A stretch of DNA of 64,000 nucleotides from contig OMWC01000013.1 of NCBI GenBank assembly GCA_900314655.1, positions 28,562 through 92,561 on the forward strand, given 5' to 3'. The notes beneath the pieces were generated by a model. The model was not told the origin of the DNA. It worked only from the letters and a program-made list of their open reading frames with translations, and did not search any database. Below, piece after piece: positions 49,001-55,429 of this stretch. The number at the start of each line of letters is the position of its first letter. Position 1 is the stretch's first letter. The stretch is from an uncultured Prevotellaceae bacterium. GTDB taxonomy: Bacteria; Bacteroidota; Bacteroidia; Bacteroidales; Bacteroidaceae. The position numbers were made by a program, and so were the translations under genes.

Positions 49001-50599
49001 CGTCAGCGTCTCTATGGTTCCTTTCTTGTACTTCAGGATGATGCCCGACCCCACATTGTAGTTGCTTCCCACATAGCCGCCGGTGGTGTTGAGGCCCTCC
49101 TCGCAGAGGTCGCCGTCCCAGTAGATGCGGAAGTTGTCGGGGATGTTGCCCTTGTCCATGCCGGGGATGTGGTCGGCGGTGATGCAGCTGATAGGCTCGT
49201 CGTAGCCTGAGAAGGCCATGGCACCGGGATAGTCGTTCGAGAAGTTGCCGGCTATGCAGCGGCCGTCGTCGCGTCCCGACGCGAACTTGTAATAAACCTT
49301 GGACGTAGTGGCATCGCGATAGTTGTTGCCCCAGCTGGGGTAGTCCTCCAAGCAGGCGAAAATCTCCTGTCCGTGTGCGTAGGGGTTGAAGTCGCCGTGG
49401 TGCTGGGCGTCGCCGTGGCCGTAGCCTGTGGTGGACAGGCCCTTGCCGTTGTCGTCAATGACCATCGAACCGAAGCAAATCTCGTCGCGGCCGTCCCAGT
49501 CGACATCGGCAATGGCGTAGTTATGGTAGCCGTTGCCGTACCAGGGCGAGCTGCTGTCGTTGCAGTTCCAGCGCCAGCGAACGCTCAGCTGGTGGGTGGC
49601 GGGGTCAACGTCGAGGGCTATCATCTTGTGACGGGTGTAGATGCCGCGTGCTAAGAAAATGCTGGGCTTACGGCCGTCTAAGTAGGGTGCACCGAAGAAG
49701 TGCTTCGTCGAGCGGTGGCCGTAGTCGTCGCCCCAAGCCGTCTTGAGGTTGGTCTCGCCAGCCTCCAAACGCTTCAGCGGGTACTCCATCACCTGGTAGG
49801 GCTTGCCCGTCTCGCCGTTCATGTAGACCAGAAACTCGTTGCCTTCATGAGCAAACCACTGGCCGCTGCTGGTAGGAGCTAAATAGTTCTTCGAGCCGTC
49901 GCCGATGGTCTGTGTGGTGCCGTCGGCCATGTGGATAACCGTGCCGTCCGAAGCGCGCATCACGGCTTCGGCCTTGCCGTCACCGTCCCAGTCGTAGGCC
50001 ACGATGTTCTGCTCGTTGTTCTGGAAGTCAGCCATGTTGGGGCCCCAGTCGATCCACCAGAGTTTCTTACCGTTCAGCTTATAGACCTCCATGATGAAGT
50101 ACTCACCGTTGAAGCCTGCCTTCGGATAGGACTTGCCAGCCCAACTGCTGTTGTCGAACTTCAGCAGTATTTCCATTTCACCGTCGCCATCCACGTCCGC
50201 ACAACAGGCATCATTGGGTACGTAGGTACTAGTCAGACTGCCATGATCGGGCACGATCTCCAGATAGTTCTGAGCCCAGGGCTTCACGCCCGCACACTTA
50301 GCCTGTGCCACGCCGCGAACGACGGCTTCCACCTGATAGGTGCTTGACGTGCTGCCGCTGCCATCCTTATAGTTTGACACGGTGAGCGGCTCCGAGTTCA
50401 GCTTCGTACCGTCGCGATAGATGTTATAAGTCACATCATAATACTCTTCGCCCATGATACGCCATGAGCAGAACACGCCACTGCTGGTCTTCACGGCCAC
50501 CAGACCGCGATCCAGCTTGTCCATCGTGCGCTGAGCATGAGCTGACAATGCCACGGAGCACGCCAGTACTGCCAAAAGCAGGATTTTCTTGTAATTCAT
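46091..50599 (-). CDS. PL11-type rhamnogalacturonan lyase fused to autotransporter-type beta-strand repeats
   Basis: The 1502-residue protein opens with a signal peptide (LLLAVLACSVALSAHA) and a complete PL11-like propeller (about 25-630: MDKLDRGLVAVKT, CCADVDGDGEMEILLKFD, AYDWDGDGKAEAVMR, ADVDWDGRDEICFG, DILGDWREEVIMR, NYTLWHDMQYRN). A ~800-residue region follows, with repeated G-x-G-T-L-x-L and LNKGTLTVGTL-type strands (TWDGGTDGIWDFAD, GAGTLELGTGNNF, GGGKLATSGTVTIG), matching the autotransporter-associated beta-strand (PATR) pattern. There is no autotransporter barrel; the protein ends FYTLDGVRI ... LYIRNGKKIIIK. The fusion suggests a lyase held on a long stalk. It is the first gene of a two-gene unit. 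Confidence 0.88.
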   Translation of the reverse strand: MNYKKILLLAVLACSVALSAHAQRTMDKLDRGLVAVKTSSGVFCSWRIMGEEYYDVTYNIYRDGTKLNSEPLTVSNYKDGSGSTSSTYQVEAVVRGVAQAKCAGVKPWAQNYLEIVPDHGSLTSTYVPNDACCADVDGDGEMEILLKFDNSSWAGKSYPKAGFNGEYFIMEVYKLNGKKLWWIDWGPNMADFQNNEQNIVAYDWDGDGKAEAVMRASDGTVIHMADGTTQTIGDGSKNYLAPTSSGQWFAHEGNEFLVYMNGETGKPYQVMEYPLKRLEAGETNLKTAWGDDYGHRSTKHFFGAPYLDGRKPSIFLARGIYTRHKMIALDVDPATHQLSVRWRWNCNDSSSPWYGNGYHNYAIADVDWDGRDEICFGSMVIDDNGKGLSTTGYGHGDAQHHGDFNPYAHGQEIFACLEDYPSWGNNYRDATTSKVYYKFASGRDDGRCIAGNFSNDYPGAMAFSGYDEPISCITADHIPGMDKGNIPDNFRIYWDGDLCEEGLNTTGGYVGSNYNVGSGIILKYKKGTIETLTGSLTNNHSKATPCYQGDILGDWREEVIMRTADNKIRIYTTTAPTPWRNYTLWHDMQYRNAMVWQMCGYNQPPHTSYFLGELEGITQAPPALTMTDRTEVSNGGSIGTSLNDKQVLMAETGDMTVSVGNGAAPYIFFDNAPSWVQGTDVDGTSAMNPDIKYAYYTHTLTGGAFTGNMRLVKQGDGTLVLPKVTQTYKGNTDVWAGTLQFDGTMESSPLWLNRHTSLISDGGNFKGGIKADYNATIYVGGKDKAGLLTTTTLALGFGSRVTFDMFGDGTADQLTATLLTIEKKDWQYGPQYSTPVIEIVPHFAAGSNKLPAGKHLLANIGSITGSIDDIKIEGISAQKPTLSYEDGKLYINLADMRDATSITWDGGTDGIWDFADTKNFKLSDGQSEAFVTGDDVVFNDQANITDIKVEGELTPNSVTFANNTKSYTLSGEGSIIGNATLNINGEGLVTINNVNSMTGGVNLNKGTLTVGTLANNIGTELGALGPVANTIYMDGGTLALSGDITTGHAIALSAKGGSVNVPSGATMKQQGAIERLTTSSTAALHKKGAGTLELGTGNNFAVLSVDEGTVRLSELKKVMNGPDKIVFNGSNVKVYDADDSYSYSSNRINYEVAEGATGLLYLDSRCDYYGSLTGKGTLTVVSRFTRGNLYGNWSEFEGILVCDQNGQEFRWFNTNGLPKGTMNIPAGSTVNAESRSFTLGNLTGGGKLATSGTVTIGSLNQDITYTGTFSGTTVIKTGTGSWTFTRPVSGVNSYTFKGGDIQLNSTNSTPLFGSSLATVETEAVLKGTGTVAALAIQNGGTLMPGSYTSSRRYGAIVSTGTVSLYAGSKLYLAVYNKNNNNTSRSYLTIGGDLKLYGDIYIELGSSYTPAAGDEIIFWTVAKEVTGNPVLHLPELPAGLYWDATGLLTKEGKLRVTDQPTGINAVDVDQLNGGTFYTLDGVRIDKPTKKGLYIRNGKKIIIK

Positions 50600-50634
50600 T
50601 TGCTATATAAAGGTTTTTAAGTTATTTGCTTAAT

Positions 50635-50679
50635 GTCGCGAATGCGACAAAGGTAAGGAAAAAAAACGAAATTAGGAAA
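50635..50679 (-). promoter_or_regulatory. Promoter of the PL11 pair
   Basis: TACCTTTG (50648-50655, minus strand) fits the -7 consensus, with TTTC at the -33 distance (50676-50679, 20-bp spacer). A small hairpin, GTCGC-GAAT-GCGAC (50635-50648), lies at the transcription start. Confidence 0.55.
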
Positions 50680-50964
50680 TTTAAGTCAAAATCTTTAGTG
50701 AATTTATTATTTATCAAAGGAATCTCCATCCCTTTCTTCCTAAAATCGAAGAAAAAAGCCTTTTAACCTATAATAATTGCGACTTCATGCATCGTTGAAC
50801 ACACAGTCACCAAACATTTGAACAAAAATCGTCAAAAATCTAACAAAAATATACTATAATCTTTAACATAGAATGCAGAGACACAGAGCTACATTCCTAC
50901 AGAAAGTCGGATCTGCTTATTCAAAAGTCCATTTTTGAAAGATTTTTGAAGATTTTCGTCCAGA

Positions 50965-51000
50965 ATAGAGGGTTCGATAGAGGGTTCATAGAGGGTTCGA
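50965..51000. repeat. 11-12-bp tandem repeat
   Basis: ATAGAGGGTTC(G) is repeated three times. CCCTCTACCAACAACCCA and TAGAGGGGATAGATGGG further on (about 51009-51070) form partly inverted copies. It lies in the 808-bp gap 50600-51407, which holds no gene, and precedes the 22-bp array. Confidence 0.75.
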
Positions 51001-51108
51001 AGGCCATACCCTCTACCAACAACCCATTAAAACACAACGTTTTACATTAAAGATAGAGGGGATAGATGGGTTAATTTCATTTCCTGCGTATGGAGGAATG
51101 AGCGAGCT

Positions 51109-51303
51109 GGGTACAAACTAATTTACTTTGTACTTCAACGGATGATACTTTGACCTTCAGCGGATGATGTTTTGAGGTACAAACTAAGTTACTTTGTAGT
51201 CCGGCAGATGATGGTTTTGTTTCCAATGGGTGGAAGCCAGGCTTCCAAAGTCTGGAAGCATTGTTTCCAAAGTCTGGAAGCAAGGTTTCTGATGGGTGGA
51301 AGC
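51109..51303. repeat. 22-bp-period composite repeat array, locus 4
   Basis: Five units of the CAAAACATCATCCG type (51109-51219, one of them 23 bp) are followed by four units of the TTTCCAAAGTCTGGAAGC type (51216-51303). Read on the minus strand, the order of the two families is the same as at 13626-13863. CAAAACATCATCCG (14 nt) and TTCCAGACTTTGGAAA (16 nt) are exact matches between the two loci, in opposite orientation. Confidence 0.85.
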
Positions 51304-51328
51304 AGGGCGTGCAACTGCAACTGGCATC

Positions 51329-51366
51329 AAAAAAAAGAACTCCTGCCCGTTATTGACGGACAGGAG
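51329..51366 (-). terminator. Terminator of the SusC/SusD operon
   Basis: On the minus strand, CTCCTGTCCGT and ACGGGCAGGAG (arms 51356-51366 and 51340-51350, one G-U pair) enclose a 5-nt loop and run into TTCTTTTTTTTG. This separates the SusC/SusD transcript from the PL11 pair. Confidence 0.85.
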
Positions 51367-51407
51367 ATTCATAATGATAATATGTATTCCTATTGAAGAT
51401 ACACGGA

Positions 51408-53486
51408 TTACTTCACCACGAACTTCTTACCGTTCATGATATAGATGCCCTTCTTGCTGGCTTTCTGAACGCGAACACCGTTGATGGTGTAGATGGTAGC
51501 GTTCTTGTCAGTTTCCTTCACGTTGGTGATAGCCTCGATGCCATCAGAGCCAGAGCCGGGAACGAAGCCCTTGTATGTGAACACGCGTGCGCTGTGGATG
51601 GCGGTGTCGAAACGATAGAGGCTGTAAGTGGTGTCATCAGTCTTGCGGATGTCCGTGATGTGACGGCCAGGACCCTTGTCGTAACGGTCGTAGTTGTTGG
51701 TAAGCTTAATTTCAATGAAGTTGGGCTTAGCAGCGTCGTCGGTTACCCACTTCGAGTCGAAGGTCAGCTCCAGATTCTTATAGCTGGTCTGATTCGACAT
51801 GAGACCTTCCTCTAACAGAATAGCGATGCTTCCACGTGCAGTGTTGGGAATCAGCGGCAGCAGTTCCTTGGCGTAGTTAGCACCAGCCTCGTCGTTAATC
51901 AGGTTGTAGATGGGCAGAGCAATGTCGGTAGCGTCGGTTCTGTAGACTTTCACGGGGTTCTGAGTGGGAACGGGAACGTAGCTGGGATCTTCCTTCATCT
52001 TGTCCTGCTCTTCCTTGTCGTACTTGTTGGCCTCCTGCCAGTGACCCAGCCAGTGCGACATGTTGCTGTCTTCAATGGTGCTAGCTTCCCAGGCAGCATT
52101 GCCGGCAAAGTGTGTGTCATCCCACTTGATATACTCGGTAGTCATGGCAATGGTGTACTCTACGTCGTTGTTGTAGGTCACGCTGCTGCGCTGGTACCAC
52201 TCCTGACCGCCCTGTGGAATCTGGTTGACAGTGACAACCAACGTACCGGCCTTGTCCATGGTGATGGTACCACCGTTGGCTACTTCCTGCTCGGCACCGC
52301 CGTCGATGGTGTAGGTGATGGCGGCATTGACGGGCAGCAGGTGCTCGGGAGCGGTGCTGTTGAACGTCACGGTGAAGGACTTGCCGAAGCCTTCGGCAAC
52401 GTTAGAAATGGCCACAACAGGGTCTACCAGCTTAATCCAGCCAGCGGTAACCTCGACGTTAGCCTTCGGAGAGACGGCATCGTCCTTGGTGGTCCAAGCC
52501 TGCAGCGTGCCCGACTGGGTAGCGGTCAGCATAGCAACACCGGGGTTGCCAGCCTCGTCCTCAGCATCCCAGTAGTCGAGGGTCTGCTCCTCTGCGCCGG
52601 GCAGCACGTAGTGCAGCATCTCACCCTCAGCGAAAGTCACCTTGTAGACACGGTCGTTACCCTTCACCTGACTCAGAGCGACAACGGGCTCGTTGGCTAC
52701 AGCCTCGTCAGACTCGCAGGTAATCTTCAGACCCAGACCGACGTTGGTCTTGCTGGCGTAGCGTGCACCGTAGACAAGCATACCGCCAGCACGGTTGTCG
52801 GCACCTTCGGGAAGCGTGTAGCTGCCAGCCTTCAGGGGAGTGCCGCTGATGTCAGTGATGTCGTATTTAACGGTCTGACCCACTACTTCGAGCGTCAGCT
52901 TGTACCAAGTAGCAGCAGCAACGGTAATCAGGTCGGTCTCGTTGTTGATGTAGAAACCGCAGGTTCCGTTGACAGCTGTGGGATAACCGCCCTCACCGGC
53001 AGCGTCACCAGTCTGGCACTGGGTCAGCTTGAACAGGTAGTTGGGGTAGGAGGTAGCAGCGTCACCCCAGTAGTTGGCGATGTTGTCCTCGTTAGCAGCA
53101 CCAATGATGGCAATCTCATGGTTACGCTGGTTGTAAGCACCGTCCTTCTTGCTGTTGGCATTGTTACCGAACTGCTCGAAGTTGAAGGAAACTTCGTACT
53201 TGTAACCCGTCTCAGGCAGGTTAACGCCATCCCACGGTGTAGCACCCCAGATGGAGTAGAAGCGGGTACCGTTAAAGTTGTTGCCATTGAGGGCCAGGTT
53301 AAACTGCATGTAGTTACCGTCAGGCGTGCTGATGAAGTCGATGGCACCATTAGAACGGTTGTCCTGCCAATTGGCCATCGAGGTGGTCTTGTCCGCATAG
53401 TTATCTTGGTAGATAACCTTCGTGTCAGCACTTGCTGCTGTTGCGAACAGCGCAAATACTGCTGTCAATAGAGTAAATTTTCTCAT
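51408..53486 (-). CDS. Secreted multi-domain surface protein of the pectin PUL
   Basis: The function is not recognised. The ATG at 53486 (MRKFTLL) is chosen; the frame continues to a TTG at 53492. A signal peptide (FTLLTAVFALFATAASA) precedes a beta-rich N-terminal domain (about 22-230) resembling a laminin-G/concanavalin-like sandwich (YMQFNLALNGNNFN, TWYKLTLEVVGQTVKYDITD). Two Ig-like segments follow (VVALSQVKGNDRVYKVTFAE; VVAISNVAEGFGKSFTVTFN), then a C-terminal region with AIHSARVFTYKGFVPG. It ends IYTINGVRV ... IYIMNGKKFVVK. The position after SusD is where SusE/SusF-type surface glycan-binding proteins usually lie, so binding of rhamnogalacturonan fragments is inferred. It lacks a lipoprotein Cys, which is atypical for SusE/F. 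Confidence 0.75.
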   Translation of the reverse strand: MRKFTLLTAVFALFATAASADTKVIYQDNYADKTTSMANWQDNRSNGAIDFISTPDGNYMQFNLALNGNNFNGTRFYSIWGATPWDGVNLPETGYKYEVSFNFEQFGNNANSKKDGAYNQRNHEIAIIGAANEDNIANYWGDAATSYPNYLFKLTQCQTGDAAGEGGYPTAVNGTCGFYINNETDLITVAAATWYKLTLEVVGQTVKYDITDISGTPLKAGSYTLPEGADNRAGGMLVYGARYASKTNVGLGLKITCESDEAVANEPVVALSQVKGNDRVYKVTFAEGEMLHYVLPGAEEQTLDYWDAEDEAGNPGVAMLTATQSGTLQAWTTKDDAVSPKANVEVTAGWIKLVDPVVAISNVAEGFGKSFTVTFNSTAPEHLLPVNAAITYTIDGGAEQEVANGGTITMDKAGTLVVTVNQIPQGGQEWYQRSSVTYNNDVEYTIAMTTEYIKWDDTHFAGNAAWEASTIEDSNMSHWLGHWQEANKYDKEEQDKMKEDPSYVPVPTQNPVKVYRTDATDIALPIYNLINDEAGANYAKELLPLIPNTARGSIAILLEEGLMSNQTSYKNLELTFDSKWVTDDAAKPNFIEIKLTNNYDRYDKGPGRHITDIRKTDDTTYSLYRFDTAIHSARVFTYKGFVPGSGSDGIEAITNVKETDKNATIYTINGVRVQKASKKGIYIMNGKKFVVK

Positions 53487-53530
53487 AATCAATAGTATTT
53501 AAGTAATAATAAAAGAAAAGTCTGTGTATA

Positions 53531-53569
53531 GCATCCAAGAGCACACTAGGTGCTCCGGATGCAAAGATA
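53531..53569 (-). promoter_or_regulatory. Hairpin and -7 element between susD and the surface-protein gene
   Basis: GCATCC-AAG-AGCAC pairs with GTGCT-CC-GGATGC (53531-53562) around a 5-nt loop. TATCTTTG on the minus strand (53562-53569) lies next to it. It may be an intercistronic RNA element that sets different expression of the two genes, or an internal promoter. Confidence 0.4.
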
Positions 53570-53632
53570 CGAATAATTATTGTTTTCCTAACTATAATTT
53601 ATGATTTTTTTATCGTGTTATTTGTCGGCCTA

Positions 53633-55396
53633 CTACCATCCGGGATTCTGGACAATTGCACCACCCGACTTCAGAATCTCAGTCTGCGGGAAGGGGAAGA
53701 GGTTCCACTTGTCCTGCCACTGACCGTTGCCGCGGGTGACGGCTACAGTCTGGTAGTTGTACGATGCAATGGTGGTACCGTCTTCAGCGTAAACGGGGGT
53801 GATGACCATACGGTGGATATTCATGAACTTGTTGCCGTCCTCCTTCCAACGACGGATGTCATAAAAGCGGTGGCCCTCGAAGGCTAGCTCAACCTGACGC
53901 TCATTCTTGTAGCGGGTCCAGAACTCGTCGTTGCTCAGACCGGCAGGCAGTGCGGGCATATTGACGCGCTGGCGGGTCATGCTGGCCATCTGACGAGCCG
54001 ACTTGGTAAACTCGCTGTTGGTAGCGTCGGCAGCGTTGCTGCTGCCCTGCGACTTGAAATACTGGAAGAGAGCCTCGGCATAGTCGAGGTAGGCACCACC
54101 AAGACGGTAGGTCAGCCAGCCATGGGCACTGGTGGTGGAGTAGCCCGAGCGAAGAATCTGCGAGGGGTTGCAGTATTTCTTCAGATAGTAGCTGGTGGGC
54201 GTAGCGTACGACACACGCGGACGGGCATGGTAGCCGCCGGTGAAGGTCTGCAGGGAGGTGTAGGCCGTGTTGGTAATGTCGTTAGGCCATACGTCGCCGT
54301 TGTGGGCGATGGTCATGCCGAAGCGCGGGTCACGGTTGGTGTAGGGGTTCTGCGGGTCGTAGCCAGAGTCAGCATCGCCAATCATCTTGCCGTTGGTCAT
54401 GTTGTAGGCATCGACCATGTCCTGCGTGGGGCAGTTGCCGCCCTTGCCTGAAGAGTAGCCGACGGGGAAGTTGTAGCCCTCGAAGCTGTTGGAGGCGGCG
54501 GTACGGCGTGCGAAGATAATCTCACCGGCAGGGTCGGAGTTGGAGTAGAAGTCGCTGGCCCAAAGGCTGCTGTAGGTGGAAGCCAGCTTCTTGCCGTCCT
54601 TGGCACAGCTGTCGACCAGTGCCTGACAGGCTTTGGCGGCCTTGTACCAGAGCTGGCTGTCGTTGTTCTTGTTGAACAGCGGGCTGGCGTGGTAAAGAGC
54701 AGCCTGAGCGCGCAGGGCCATGACGGCCAGGCGATTGGCACGGCCGGTCTCCACGTTGGCGGTAGCCAAGTCGCCAAGGTCGGTGTAGTCACGGGTAATC
54801 TTGTCCTGTATCTCAGCACACTCCTTGTCGATGAAGTCGAAGATTTCTTCTGACGAAGTGCGGGTCAGTGCTGCCTCCTCGGCTCCACTCATGTTGTGCT
54901 CCTTGAAAGGCAGGTCGCCGTACTGGCGCACCAACGTGAAGTAGAAGTAGGCACGGGCCCAGCGGCACTCGTACTGGTAGTTGTTGTACTGGTTGAGCTT
55001 CTTCAGGTAGTCGGAGTTCAACTTGAACTCGTCGAAGGTCAGCCCCTGCCAGTTGTCAAGCATCTCGTTGCAGTACGTGATACCAGCCCAGGCATTGTTC
55101 CAGATGGTTATGCGGGGGTTGGCGGGACTCCACGCTCCGTTGTAGAAGTCTTCGATGGCATTGCCAGCTGTGCTATACTCTGCCTCGTCGGTGGCCGATG
55201 CTAACATGGCACCGCTGAAGTTGCCCCAATCCGTATCAAGATTGTTGTAGATGGTGGTCATGAAGCCGCCAACGTACTCGAAGTTTCGGTCGATATAGGC
55301 GTGGTCGTATGCGGTGTACTCGTTGTAGTCCATCTTGTTGCACGATGACAGTGCAAGACCTGCCACAGCTCCTAAAATATATTTGTTCATCTTCAT
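53633..55396 (-). CDS. SusD/RagB-family glycan-binding lipoprotein (second pair)
   Basis: It forms the lid of a SusC/SusD importer and binds oligosaccharides at the cell surface. A lipoprotein signal (YILGAVAGLALSSC) precedes the SusD fold (587 aa): WGNFSGAMLASATDEAEYS, ITYCNEMLDNW, RWARAYFYFTLVRQYGDLPF in the TPR-like helices, NRLAVMALRAQAALYHASPL, and the C-terminal NERQVELAFEGHRFYDIRRW, ending LFPFPQTEILKSGGAIVQNPGW. It lies 33 nt behind its SusC partner and belongs to a four-gene Sus block with the surface protein behind it. The ligand is presumably a rhamnogalacturonan fragment, given the PL11 lyases. Confidence 0.95.
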   Translation of the reverse strand: MKMNKYILGAVAGLALSSCNKMDYNEYTAYDHAYIDRNFEYVGGFMTTIYNNLDTDWGNFSGAMLASATDEAEYSTAGNAIEDFYNGAWSPANPRITIWNNAWAGITYCNEMLDNWQGLTFDEFKLNSDYLKKLNQYNNYQYECRWARAYFYFTLVRQYGDLPFKEHNMSGAEEAALTRTSSEEIFDFIDKECAEIQDKITRDYTDLGDLATANVETGRANRLAVMALRAQAALYHASPLFNKNNDSQLWYKAAKACQALVDSCAKDGKKLASTYSSLWASDFYSNSDPAGEIIFARRTAASNSFEGYNFPVGYSSGKGGNCPTQDMVDAYNMTNGKMIGDADSGYDPQNPYTNRDPRFGMTIAHNGDVWPNDITNTAYTSLQTFTGGYHARPRVSYATPTSYYLKKYCNPSQILRSGYSTTSAHGWLTYRLGGAYLDYAEALFQYFKSQGSSNAADATNSEFTKSARQMASMTRQRVNMPALPAGLSNDEFWTRYKNERQVELAFEGHRFYDIRRWKEDGNKFMNIHRMVITPVYAEDGTTIASYNYQTVAVTRGNGQWQDKWNLFPFPQTEILKSGGAIVQNPGW

Positions 55397-55429
55397 AGTT
55401 TCTCAATTGCTATTGTTTCTGTATTCAAA

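Noticed and set aside
52041..53471. Long plus-strand frame (476 codons) opposite the surface-protein gene
   Set aside because: The minus-strand gene has a signal peptide, domains and tail; the antisense frame is low-complexity V/G/L-rich and without a start signal.
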